From Diplonema papillatum (Eukaryota > Euglenozoa > Diplonemea > Diplonemida > Diplonemidae): DNA of 64,000 bases. Location: NCBI GenBank assembly GCA_030068145.1, contig JAPJBO010000602.1, forward strand, positions 62,001 to 126,000, in the 5' to 3' direction. Shown here one piece after another: positions 42,816-53,589 of this stretch. Below the pieces are notes generated by a model. It was not told where the DNA came from, did not search any database, and worked only from the letters and a program-made list of their open reading frames with translations. A program made the position numbers and the translations under genes. Positions within the stretch are counted from its first letter, which is position 1, and the number at the start of each line of letters is the position of its first letter.

Positions 42816-43735
42816 CAAGCGGTCAAGGTCTGCAAACCCCCAGGAACCTCTAAACTAATACCCCTGCTTTGTAGCGAGCGTGACAACTATAACTAATGAG
42901 GTAATCCGGGTTTGTCGACATGGCGACCTGGCAGCGATGTAGTGCCAACCTGCATGTTATTGATCCCTTTTTGCAGATTCTCGATGCTCCGCTCTCTCTT
43001 TTTTGTTTCCACGAAACCGCCTCGTAGGTAGCCTTATCGTTAACCATTCTCGTTCTCTCGCCCCCCCCCCCCCCCCCCCCTTTCTTGACATTTTTGCTGG
43101 AAGCTACGGTTGTGTCTTTCTTTGCTCTCCCTTCGTGATCGCGTTTCGCCGGGGTCTTGCATTATTAAAGTGGTGCGTTTGGTATTGGCTTATGTACCAT
43201 GGCAGTCTACCTGGCTGTTACTGGCAGTTGCTGGCAGTGCAGACCTGTCAAACGCACGAAGACTAAGAGATATTCGAGGTAGCCGCAAGGGCGGTTTGCG
43301 AAGGGCGTGCGCGCCAAGGTGACCCTTCCTGAGTCTAATAACAAGATAGTGGCATAGCCGACGGCTCCGCATGCCTTCGTGTGCGAAGAGATGGCAGCGA
43401 AGCCGGCTATGCAGATTATCACCACGGGTTCCTTGCCTTCCAATCCAAATGCATGCCGACGACTCCGCCACTTGCAAGTTGCACGTGCTGTACCCACATC
43501 CAAAGCACAGAACGGCATGGCCTCGCCTCTTCGAGAATCTGGTGTTCACATTCCACGGAAAGGATCGTTCGCACTTCCAGAAGAGGGATAGCCGATTAGA
43601 TAGAGTATGCATGCCGTGACACACCACATGCTCGAAAGACGCGGTGGGAATGCAAAATGAATCGGTCATATGCCAATGAAAATGCAAGGGTCAAGACCGT
43701 TCCTCCTTCATGGATTAGTTGCCACAGCGTGTCAG
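42816..43735. other. No confident gene; C run at 43063-43080
   Basis: The inverted copy of the 1010-1075 repeat lies at 43390-43440. No frame is convincing. Confidence 0.4.
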
Positions 43736-44030
43736 AGCGAATCACACCATATATGGTACCTAGGCCCTGATGCATGTGCTCAGCTACAGCGTGAGGGCAT
43801 AGAGTACCTAAATCCTGATGCATGCGTTAGGGCGAATTACACCAAGGGTTACTTCGGTCCTGATGCATGTGCTCAGCTACCGCGTGAGGGCGAATCACAC
43901 CATAGAGTACCTAGGTCCTGATGCATGCGTTAGGGCGAATTACACCAAGGGTTACTTCGGTCCTGATGCATGTGCTCAGCTCCATCCTACAGCGTGTCAA
44001 GGCGAATCACACCATGGAGTCCCTAGGTTA
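43736..44030 (+). repeat. Irregular tandem repeat with CCTGATGCATG units
   Basis: Five copies of (A/C)CCTGATGCATG(T/C)G, with GGGCGAAT(C/T)ACACCA blocks between them, spaced 40-58 bp apart. Confidence 0.9.
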
Positions 44031-44284
44031 CTCGTATGCGATCAAATGGTCAAGGTAATCGGGAAGACACACGATGGCAAAATACAAAGAAAGGCAATCG
44101 AGGGCGATTATCTGGAGCAGTACTGTTCAAATCCCTACCAAACACGTACCAAATCTCCCCTTTTCCCAACGCTGTAATTCGCGCGAATGCGTGGACATAT
44201 GCGTCAGGAACACACCACTTACCCCAAACTATCACGCTAGCTTACTATAGAGAGGGCGCGTGGCGGGTTGGGCCGTGGGGTGCT

Positions 44285-44840
44285 ATGCGTTGGCTGTTCT
44301 TCCTGCTGAGTGTGACAGCCTTCGCGAAGCGGCGCAGCATCCGGCGGCAGGTGCACCGGCTGAAGTTCGGGCTGAAGGAATGGCGGGCGCGCCAGGACCT
44401 GGCGGCTCTTCACCGGATCGCAGCGTGCATGGGCTGGGATCATTTGTACCACAACTGCATCACAGCGCGGGTGCCGGGCGAAGACGCAGTGCTGGTCGCA
44501 GGCTGCGGGCACTCGTTCGCAGAGGTAACGGCGTCGAATCTCGTGAAGGTTGATATGGAAGGAAACGTCGTCGATCCCAGCACTGGACCCCAGAAGGCGG
44601 TCAACGTGGCCATGCTTTCCGTCCACATGGCGGTGTACGCAGACCGGCCCGACCTGCAGTGCATCGTCTTCCACAACCAAAGCGACCACGTCGCCGTGGC
44701 TGCCGCCGCGGAGCCGTACCAGTTCATGCCGTTGACGGAGGCCATGGCTCTTGTGTCGTTCCTCGTCGCCCCGGCCCCGCAGCCGTACGAAGGTCTGATC
44801 GTCTCGCCGCAGCAGCGGAAGCGCGTCGCATCTGCTTTCG
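44285..44840 (+). CDS. Adducin-like (class II aldolase fold) protein, exon 1
   Basis: Residues 1-185 of an inferred 281-residue protein. ATG 44285 is chosen because it opens a signal-peptide-like segment (MRWLFFLLSVTAFA); the open frame extends further upstream without protein character. LAALHRIAACMGWDHLYHN, FAEVTASNLVKVD with GNVVDPST, and YADRPDLQCIVFH follow the order of conserved blocks in the aldolase II/adducin head domain, closest by memory to adducin. The metal-ligand pair normally H-x-H is H130-N-Q132, and the usual Glu four residues before H114 is absent. It is therefore probably not an enzyme. Exon 1 ends TTC-G|GTATGT in phase 1. Confidence 0.8.
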
Positions 44841-44929
44841 GTATGTACCCCTCCGGCTGATAGGTTGACCAGAGGGAACGTGCCAGTTAGACTTTGGCGG
44901 ACACTTGCCGGCATAGCGGAGAACTCCCT

Positions 44930-46600
44930 TCCCCCTCCCTTGAGAAGATATATACACTATCACTCAGTGGAAGCAGTGCCCCGTGGCGGTTGGTTACGAG
45001 CCACAATCCCATCCAAAACCCCCCCTTTTTTAAAAAAAAAACGAATGAAGGAAGGAAAACACATGAAACCAAGTTGTGCTCGCACCGGAACAGGACTGAA
45101 AATCCCCATCCAAAGGACCCACTGATGAGCTCTGACTTCGGATTGGTCTGCGTTCAAGAGCGAAACATGAGACGAAGAACGAGGTGCACACAACACCGCG
45201 GTGAAAAAAATACAGGGGGCTAGTCCCTCAAGGTTTCATTCCCCACTTTGGGAGCCGTACACTCCCCTCTTTACAACTTTCTATTTTCTATTTTGCATCC
45301 CTTTCCTAGACGACATCTTCCTCGAAGAAGACTTGATGCTAGCATCAACCATGCATGAAACATTAAACTAAGATTTTCCCCCCTCCCTTGAGAAGATATA
45401 AACACTTTCACTCAGTGGAAGCAGTGCCCCGTGGCGGTTGGTTACGAGCCACAACCCAAACCAGCACCCCCTTTTTTTAATCTGACGAAGGAAGGATGCG
45501 ATATACATTGGAACCAGAAAGTTGTGATAACACCGGAACAGGACCGAAAGTCCCCGTCCAAAGGACCCACTGAAGAGCTCTAACTTTGGATTGGTATGCG
45601 TTCAAGAGCGAAACCAGAGACAAAGAACGAGGTGCACACAACACCGCGGTGAAAAAAAGAAAAAGAGGAATAGTCCCTCAAGGTTCCAGACCCTACCTGC
45701 GGAGTCTTACACTCCCTGCGACCCTTTTTCCTTTCCCCTCTTTTATTTTACACTTTCTTCGACGAAGACTTGATGCTAGCATCAAACATGCATGCGAGGC
45801 AGTGTTCTGCCTAAACATTAAACTAAGTTTTTCCCCCCGACTACTACCTACCTGTCGAACTAAGATTTTCCCCCCGAGGCAGTGTTCTGCCTAAACATTA
45901 AACTAAGTTTTCCCCCTCTGCCGAAACATTAAACTAAGATTTCCCCCCTCTCTACGGCACCAAAGTAGGGTACGAAACGTCGAGGGACTAGTCCTCTTTA
46001 TTCTTTTTTCACCGCGGTGTTGTGTGCACCTCGTTCTTCGTCTCAGGTTTCGCTCTTGAACGCATACCAATCCAAAGTTCGAGCTCTTCAGTGTGTGCAC
46101 CTCGTTCTTCGTCTCAGGTTTCGCTCTTGAACCATACCAATCCAAAGTTCGAGCTCTTCAGTGTGTGCACCTCGTTCTTCGTCTCAGGTTTCGCTCTTGA
46201 ACCATACCAATCCAAAGTTCGAGCTCTTCAGTGTGTGCACCTCGTTCTTCGTCTCAGGTTCGCTCTTGAACCCATACCAATCCAAAGTTAGAGCTCTTCA
46301 GTGGGTCCTTTGGACGGGTACTTTCGGTCCTGTTCCGGTGCTATCACAACTTTCTGGTTCCAATGTATATCGCACCCTTCCTTCGTCGTGGGGGAAAATC
46401 TTAGTTTAATGTTTAGGCAGGACACTGCCTCTCATGCAAGTTTGATGCTAGCATCAAGTCTTCTTCGAAGAAAGTGTAAAATAGAAAAGGAAAAAAGGGG
46501 AACGGATAAAGGGGTCGCGGGGGTGTAGGGGGGAAATCTTACTTTCGTGTTCAGGTGCTACTTGCCTCGCCATGTGTTTGATGCTAGCATCAAGTCTTCG
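44930..46600. repeat. Mosaic of repeats with TTGATGCTAGCATCAA palindromes
   Basis: The GTGCCCCGTGGCGGTTGGTT block occurs at 44976 and 45427 (also 7430). The perfect 16-bp palindrome TTGATGCTAGCATCAA, followed within about 50 bp by CTAAGATTTTCCCCC-type sequence, appears at 45334, 45772, 46442 and 46579. It is in both orientations, and another copy is at 7841. GGCAGTGTTCTGCCTAAACA is also repeated. This resembles several nested or inverted copies of one short element. Confidence 0.8.
46020..46310 (+). repeat. 70-bp tandem repeat, 4 copies
   Basis: GTGTGCACCTCGTTCTTCGT through AAAGTTCGAGCTCTTCA repeats at 46022, 46093, 46163 and 46233 with few changes. A reversed single copy is recognisable at 45130-45200 and 45575-45645. 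Confidence 0.95.
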
Positions 46601-46617
46601 TTTAAGTTTTCGTATAC

Positions 46618-46826
46618 GCACCTGCTTTGTAGGAAATGCTTGAGGAGACTGCCAGTTGCAAAAGATCAAAGGAGGTAAATGTGCTGTAGCCCACACGAAA
46701 CACAGGTGAATCTGGGTTTAGTGGCGGGCGTAAGCGTTCAACAAAAACGACCCACTTTGTAGTTGTATTTTTTCTCCCCCTCTAGCCTCCTTCGAAGTAA
46801 GCACAAGGCAGCCCCTCGAGTATTTT
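46618..46826 (+). repeat. SINE-like repeat R4, copy 4
   Basis: Full-length R4 unit, ending CTCGAGTATTTT immediately beside the left inverted arm. Confidence 0.9.
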
Positions 46827-47228
46827 GGATATTTTCACCTCAAACTACTGGCGTCCGAAGGTGAAAATGGGGCGTGTGTTCCATGTGCCTCACTTTGACC
46901 AGAGAGGTAGAAAAATGGGAGATCCACCGGAATTACGCCAGAACACCTTTGAAAAGTGGTCAAAATACCATGAAAAGGGCCTGACCCACACATGTTGCCT
47001 TTATTCCTAAATTTGCACATTTGGGGCTTCTCAGCCGCTTCTGTCGCGTCTGTCTGACCGAAGGGACCCGAAGACCTGCTTAAAAAAGAAACAGACCACA
47101 AGGGAAGAGACAGCTCATTGCAAGAACGCAGCCAGTGCCCCCTCCTTGACTGCCTTAGCATTGAGTTCTTTTAAGTACATGAACCACTTGACTGCCTTAG
47201 CAACGGGGCCCATGCACACGGGTTTGTC
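46827..47228 (+). repeat. Left arm of a 400-bp inverted repeat
   Basis: TTTTCACCTC...GGTGAAAATGGGG through CACACGGGTTTG(T/C)CTGTCGCC matches the reverse of 51412-51800 with about 85-90 percent identity by eye. A small internal duplication around TTGACTGCCTTAGC is unique to this arm. Confidence 0.8.
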
Positions 47229-47365
47229 TGTCGCCTTGCACGGACGAAGCCCCCCCCTCCATGTGTCCTCACGGTGCTCAACATGTACCACCGCAAAAAG
47301 ATTTCTTACCTTTTCCTTATCCCTCAAAACCAACAACACGGTGCAGTAGTAAACTCTTGTAAAAT

Positions 47366-50095
47366 GACCCTTTTACTAGTAAATTTACTAGTAAACATTT
47401 TTACTAGTAAAATTTACACTTTACTAGTAAAATTTACAAGTGCACTTGTAAATTTTACTTGTGCACTAGTAAAAATTACAAGTGAATTCAGGTGTTTTTC
47501 AGTCCAAAACAGTGATTTGTAGGGGGTTTTGCGTGAAAAACTGCGAGATCGAAAACTGGGGAGGTTTGGTCGATGTGCACTACCCCTCGGACTGAGTTGG
47601 GCAGGGTTGTTGGGAGCCTTTATGGGAATCATCTCCCCTGATATACAGCCGCGCCGTTGAAAAAGGATGAGAGGAGCGGCGCGCACCCAACTGGAACTGT
47701 GCGCACTGTCCAGCCCCTTTACCCTGAGACTTTTGTTGAGCTAGTTGACAGCTGCCGAGGAAAAGCGTCTACAAAATGAGAAGAAACAGAGGCAAGAGAG
47801 ACGCACTGTGAGTGGTGTCGTGCCAAATTCACAACAGTGAAACACACTCTACAATGGCGACGTGAGCGGGGAGCGGGGAACCCTGGGCAGAAGCGGCCAC
47901 CTGACTGTTGCGAATACTTCCAGTCGGTCCGAGCATGCCTGCCACTTCCCGACACGCTTCGGCACGGGCTTTGCCCAAGCAGGGATCTTGACATTGTTGT
48001 TGCCGCAGTAAGGAGTTCCACACAGCCCATCAATGTAACACTCGGGCTCGACCATAGTAGTCAGAAACTTGTGAGGTTTCGTAAACATGAAAAAGCGGAC
48101 GAGGCAGCAGGAAGAGTGCTGAACGGACGAAGCGTCTTTGATGTGAATCGGTCTACCATGATGCAGGCCTCCAATATGTATGCGCCCAAGATGCCGCCGG
48201 CCTAGTGCAGATGGAAGAGATCGGCAGGTTTGCACGGGGGACCCTCGAGCATCAGAGGAACCGCAGACTCCGAGAGCAGCATCAACGGCAAGACGCTGCA
48301 CCAACTCCGGAGGTCCAGCGGAGCAGTGCGCTAGTGAGGCAATCGATTCTACAAAACGGCACAACGGAGATATGTGGTTTAGGGTGCAACGAAAAGGCCA
48401 CCTCTCAACACATTCTGACAGCGGGCGACACAGCGCACCTTAGATGGTTTCAGCCGGAGGCGGACCAAAGGCCGGTGTTCGGGCACCCACCCGAATGCAG
48501 GCCCTGGACGCCTATGCGAAGGGAACCACGCGGTAATCCGGAGAGTGGCTCTACGCGTTGCCCGGGAGACAAGTGCGCTGAATGGGCAACATGGGCCCTA
48601 CAAGCATAGGAAGAAGGTGAGAACGCAAGCACGGCAGCGGCAGCAACACCCCAAGAATCAACGACAATAAAATGAAGCAGTAGGCACACCGCGTTCGTTC
48701 CCAACACCCCGACCCGACCAAGCAACCACCAAACCCCAAGAAGTACTAATCTCACGGCAACAGCCCAAACAACTTCCCCTAGCACCCTCGTGTGACAAGA
48801 ATCCTCCAGTCCTCGAAACCCCCCGTGAATCTTCCATACCATAAGCAGAAGAAAGTTGGACCGGAAATATGTTGGACCGAAAATATGTTGGACCGGACAA
48901 AAGTTGGACCGCGGACGACCAAAACAATTGGACCATTTTGTCCGGTCCAACATATTTCCGCCCAGGCACGTATCCACTTAGGCGGGGTTGGGTCGATGGG
49001 CATGAGGTAAAAAAATGTCCCGTGACAAATGGGTAGTCAGGCGCGAGAGATGCGTGGGTTTCTTCTTGAGCGTACTAAGATCGTCGTTTATTGGCGGCTC
49101 ATACTTTTTCCTTCACGGTCAGCCAACCTCGAGCCTCCTCGTTTGCACTCTGCATTTTTGCGTTTGCACTCTACCAAAGCAATGGGACAGACGGTGGACG
49201 CATCTTGGTCCACCCTCGGCACTGACCAACCGCAACCGGTCGCGATCAAACATCCTTCCACGCAAGGAAGATCTTGTGATTCCACCACAGGACCATGGCC
49301 AGGGTGCTTCGTTGCAAGTTGCTGGAGGGAACTCAGCGGGTTACGCAGCGCCGCGCAGTGTTCGGGAACTCCTGGCGGCGGACCCATGCGCGACTACGGA
49401 GTGGAGCGAGTGCCAGCCGCAAAACTGCACGAAGCCCCCGAAAAAAGTTGGCCGGACAAAAGTTGGACCACCAGAGCCCAAAATAGGTGAGTTGGACCAT
49501 TTTGTCCGGTCCAACTTATTTCCGTTTACGGTATTTGCCTTTCAGAGTTGACCGCACTGTTGCCCACGACTCAGTCCAAAAAATGGATGCCAAGCCTGTC
49601 CGGCATAAGACGCACGCAGGCAGAGATATTCGTAACCTCCTGGGCCAAACGCAAGATACCAGAGCATCTTTTGCCGTGCAATGGCGCCCATCTATTTCTG
49701 GTACCAGGACGTACCTGTGCACGACTCTGCTCTGAGAGGACAAGGACGCCTCCTCCCTCGCGCTCCGTCTGTTCCGATGTTATTGTCCCGTGTTCCCACC
49801 GCATCGAGCCAAAGGGGGGTCGTGTTCGAGTGTTCACGTTTGCCTTGGAGTGGGGGAAACCTGGATTGACGCGGTCTGCCTAAGCGCGGGGCTCTCAAGC
49901 ACTGCGTTGACACTTTGCTATGCTCACCCAGCCCCATTTTGATGAGTTAGGTGAAAAAGAAGCCGGTTGTTCTGAATGTGTGCTTCACTTGCCACAGTTT
50001 CTTCTTGTTTTACCCCAAAACACCTGCCAAAACACCTGAAATCACTTGTAAATTTTACTAGTGCACTTGTAAATTTTACAAGTGCACTAGTCGAG
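47366..50095. mobile_element. Decayed palindrome-ended transposon, relative of 54.1-58.3 kb
   Basis: Both ends are arrays of palindromes built from CACTTGTAAA/TTTACAAGTG arms and TTTACTAGTAAA cores (47371-47485 and 50043-50092). Just inside, ACAAGTGA(A/T)TTCAGGTGTTTT is present in inverted orientation at both ends. The + strand at 49548-49905 carries broken transposase sequence related to the element at 54.1 kb. The middle (47.7-49.5 kb) has frames of protein-like composition (48205-48609) that I cannot align, and a duplicated TTGGACC(A/G)GA(C/A)AAA block at 48890 and 49450. Confidence 0.7.
49548..49905 (+). pseudogene. Decayed transposase fragment
   Basis: In shifting + frames this reads TQAEIFVTSWAKRKIPEH, then YFWYQDVPV, then LEWGKPGLTRSA. 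These line up in order and spacing with SQARKLLATLLMRTKGNEH, FFRYQDIPV and LEWANPGITLSA of the intact transposase (residues about 278-355). At least two frameshifts and a stop after the last block show it is dead. Confidence 0.65.
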
Positions 50096-51411
50096 CTGTG
50101 TGAGGCCAGCCCGGCCTTCTGGCTGCTGCGTGACGGGCCTATGCGTGAAGACGGTGGAGTCCAGAGCCCCAGAAACTGGAGTTAAAGCTGGAGTTGAGAA
50201 AGCGGGTGTCACACGCTTTTTAGGTGTGACTCGCGCCCTCTTTGACTGCAGTTTCTGAGACTAACAATGCAATGTACTGGTAAGTAGAAAGCAGGTCGAT
50301 GAGGATGCGTGCCACGGTCAATGTCTGCCTCGCTTTTTCCCCGACGACGTCGAACGCCAGCTCGAAGCACTGAACGAGCATGCTTCATGACGCACGACAG
50401 CCTACAACGGGCTGGCGGAAAAGGCCCGCACCACGTGGGCGGGCCTTTCCGCCAGCCCGTTGCTCAGCAGATCCTGAGACAACCAGCTTCGGTTGCCTCA
50501 TCGGAGCGCGGCTCGTCGGCTTACGGGAGTGAACACACTGCCCGTGTACCCCGGGTTGCGGCGGACATAGGTTCCGTCGACACTCACGAAACTTTGCTTT
50601 TAAGTATCCTTTTCGACTCCCCCTTCGTCCTGGACGAAGGAGGTGCATTGCCAGAGAAGTCACAGCCACATGCATAGCCGTATGCATACGTATGCATACG
50701 TATGCATAGCCGTATGCAGCGCCGTATGCGTATGCGTATGCGTATGCAGGTTTGGGCGCATACGCGTATGCAGCCGTATGCAGCCACCATAGCCCTAGGG
50801 GGGGAAGATACTCCCAAATGTTGCCTTTATTCGGATTTTGGTGCAAAGGCACGGCCTTGCAGCTGAATATGGGCTCTTGGCGTCCAAAATCGGTTCCAGA
50901 ACTCGTTTGCCACCCTGGCAGTACCCAAAATAGCCCCAAGACCCACCAGGAGTGACGAAAGATTGAGTTCGGGAGGGGACAACAGGACGACCGGCGAAGA
51001 CCTGTAGAGCAAGGAAAGATGATTTTTTTGAAGGAACAGGGCTGAGGCCTGAAAGCACCGTGACACTTCCGGTATGTGACAGTTGGGGGGCCCACAGAGC
51101 CAAGAGAACAGTTCCCGAGACGGAATGGCAAAAGGCACGGGTGTACTCCCACAATTAGTTGTTGTCGCAGTGCATACATCTTATACATGTATCAGCCTAT
51201 CCACACTTCACTTCGCGAATTTGGCGAAGTAGACGATGATAAAGCTGCCGCCCCTCACTCTTTGGTTGCGCCAGTCAGCCGCGAGCGTGCGCCGTACGTG
51301 CGGCCGTGCAAACCTTCTGAATTGGTGTGCACGTGTGCGCATCAAAATTGCTGCCCTAACCCCGCGCTACAGGACGGACGTGCGTGGAATGTCCACCAAG
51401 CGTTCTGTCCG
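50096..51411. other. Intron interior; ATGCATACG simple repeat
   Basis: TATGCATACGTATGCATA and TATGCGTATGCGTATGC simple repeats at 50670-50790 open long frames by periodicity. A 31-bp perfect foldback (GGGCTGGCGGAAAAGGCCCG opposite CGGGCCTTTCCGCCAGCCC) lies at 50410-50460. No gene is supported. Confidence 0.5.
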
Positions 51412-51800
51412 CGCAAGGCGACAGGCAAACCCGTGTGAATGGGGACCCGTCGCTAAGGCAGTCAAGAAAGGGACACTGGCTGCATTCTTGCAATGAGCTC
51501 GCCCCGTTTCTCATTGAGGTCTCTTCCTTTGCGGTCTGTTGTCTTCTGGCCCCTTCGGTCGGACAGACGCGACAGAAGCGGCTGAGAAGCCCCAAATGTG
51601 CAAATTTAGGAATAAAGGCAACATTTGGGGTTGGCCTTTTTTATGGTATTTTGACCACTTTTCAAAGGTGTTCTGGCGTAATTCCGGTGAAAACCCCATT
51701 TTTCTACCTCTCTGGTCAAAGTGAGGCGCATGAAACACATGCATACCCCATTTTCACGTTCGGATGCAGTACTCCGAGGTGAAAAAATCCAAAAAATGGG
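51412..51800 (-). repeat. Right arm of a 400-bp inverted repeat
   Basis: Reverse counterpart of 46827-47228. Both arms border a similar C run followed by CCATGTGTCCTCACGGTG, in direct orientation (47251 and 51811-51858). Confidence 0.8.
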
Positions 51801-51865
51801 AAAAGTATCTTCCCCCCCCCCCCCCCCCCCCCCCCCCCCTTCCATGTGTCCTCACGGTGAGTACC

Positions 51866-51985
51866 AACCAGGCCTTACGTTCAGCATGCTGAACGTACTG
51901 ATTTCAGCACGTTACTTTTCTTACTTTCTCGTTGTACACATGCTGAATCAGTACGTGTACACGTGCTGAAATCAGTACGTAATCA
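51866..51985 (+). repeat. Palindromic element end (partner of 3875-3976)
   Basis: Contains ACGTTCAGCATGCTGAACGT, a perfect 20-bp palindrome, then alternating CAGCACGT and ACGTGCTG blocks. It matches the reverse of 3875-3976. No full element could be bounded. Confidence 0.6.
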
Positions 51986-52475
51986 GCACGTACTATCTTT
52001 TCTGCAGATTCATCTGGGGACTCAACCGCAGTACCGGGTATTCCGGTCGGCAGATCCTGCTGTTGCTAATCACCGCGACACTGAGGTTGAGGCCGGAGAG
52101 GAGGCAGAGGCAAAGACATGCAACACTGCCCCTATGCTCTATTTATTTTTTTGCCTGACCCTACGTAAGACAAAAACGCGGACAACAGACCGGTACGGAC
52201 TACAAGGCAACCCCTGCTCAACTTGTAGAACGTGGGGGGCCCGAGACCACTCCACGACGGAATGTACTTGGTGTCGGTCACAAATAGTCCCGGACATAGC
52301 TAGCCATAACCCATAACGAAAGCGTGCACTAAATATACAACCCGTAACCACATAGTCCTTTCTTGCTCTAAGAGAACCCATTCATGAACGGTCACACGGA
52401 CTAACACCCCGGAATTTCAAGCGAACTTTAACTCTACAAAAGAGCTGCGTAAGCCCTGATACCAACAATCCACAG

Positions 52476-52765
52476 GAAATAAACACAAGATCGTGTTCCT
52501 CCAGAACCATGGCGTTCTCGTGGGCGGTGCCTCCATCGCAGAGGCCTTCTGGAACGCTTGGACGCTTGACGCAGGATGCAAGCAGCAAACCAAGCTACTG
52601 GCCACAGCTGGTGGTGACACACGCAAGCTGTCCCGTATCAGCGATGCCGTGATCCAAAGCGTGCACAACGATGTCGCTGCCGCTCGGGAAGCCGTCGCCA
52701 ACATCGGAAAGCTCGAGTTCGAGGCTCGGAAGCGCCTCTTATCGGCAGACTCCTTCCTCGATTGA
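52476..52765 (+). CDS. Adducin-like protein, exon 2
   Basis: Residues 186-281. LQNHGVLVGG contains the third conserved His (H197), then SIAEAFWNAWTLDAGCKQQ and LLATAGGD match the C-terminal blocks of the aldolase II/adducin head. It ends SADSFLD and stop at 52765. Without exon 1 it has no start of its own. A copy of the GGTCA-CACGGA dispersed motif lies 85 bp upstream of the acceptor. Confidence 0.8.
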
Positions 52766-53280
52766 TGCGCGTCTGCAACCTCTGATATCGGGGAATCTCT
52801 GATTCGTCAGATTTTCCTCCCCCGGTCCAGTCTGGTTTGAGTGACAAGAAACCTGGTTGACCCTGCCGGTGACTTCGACTCTTGAGTCTTCGTTTCATCA
52901 AAGGGAGGAGTTGACTGGATGCCGTCGCCAACGTCGGAATACTCGAGTTCGAGGCTCTCGGAAGCAAGACTCCTTCCTCGATTGATGCGCGCACCTGCAA
53001 TCTCTGGTATCGGTAATCTCTGATTCTTCAGAATTTCCTCCCCCGGGCCAGTCTGGTTTGAGTGACAAGAAACCTCCCGGACGAACCAGCGAGATTCAAG
53101 ACCAGGCGACCAAAAGAAGGAGGGCGATGTGACCCAGACCCGGGCAACGTAGTCTGGAACCAGTGTGACGGACCTTTCTTCGGAGGGGCGCACGCACTCA
53201 AAGTTCGACTTGTATCGCAGGAAGTCCAGCTCATCAGGAGGCGACGAGATGCGCCCGCCTACAAGGCCCGAATTCGTGGG
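52766..53280 (+). repeat. Partial tandem duplication of the adducin-like gene's 3' end
   Basis: Bases 52918-53075 repeat 52688-52850 (GCCGTCGCCAAC(A/G)TCGGAA through GAGTGACAAGAAACC), that is the last 70 coding bases plus 3' flank, with deletions that break the frame. From 53090 it runs into the repeat family also seen at 22.5 kb. Confidence 0.85.
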
Positions 53281-53560
53281 TGAAGCCGAGTGTGAGCGCA
53301 CTAGCTGTTCGTAAACCCCGCCCAATGTTGTCTTGCGACATGAAGCTGGGTGAAGACAAGTTGTGAGCGCACTAGCTGTTCGTAAACCCCGCCCAATGTT
53401 GTCTTGCGACGTGAAGCTGGGTGAAGACAAGTTGTGAGCGCACTAGCTGTTCGTAAACCCCGCCCAATGTTGTCTTGCGACATGAAGCTGGGTGAAGACA
53501 AGTTGTGAGCGCACTAGCTGTTCGTAAACCCCGCCCAATGTTGTCTTGCGACGTGAAGCT
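53281..53560 (+). repeat. 71-bp tandem repeat, about 4 copies
   Basis: CTAGCTGTTCGTAAACCCCG at 53301, 53372, 53443 and 53514. The unit differs mainly at GCGAC(A/G)TGAAG, alternating between copies, which suggests duplication of a two-unit block. Confidence 0.95.
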
Positions 53561-53589
53561 GGTGAAGCCGCTGCCCGCCCTCATTATAT

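Larger units (their letters stand above)
44841..52475 (+). other. 7.6-kb intron of the adducin-like gene
   Basis: The donor GTATGT (44841) and acceptor AATCCACAG (ending 52475) join the two coding halves exactly in frame: TTC-G plus GA-AAT-AAA gives F-G-N-K, in the middle of the conserved domain. The intron contains dispersed repeats (44.9-46.6 kb), an R4 copy, two inverted arms of about 400 bp, a decayed transposon and a C run. No host gene on either strand inside it is convincing. Confidence 0.75.
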
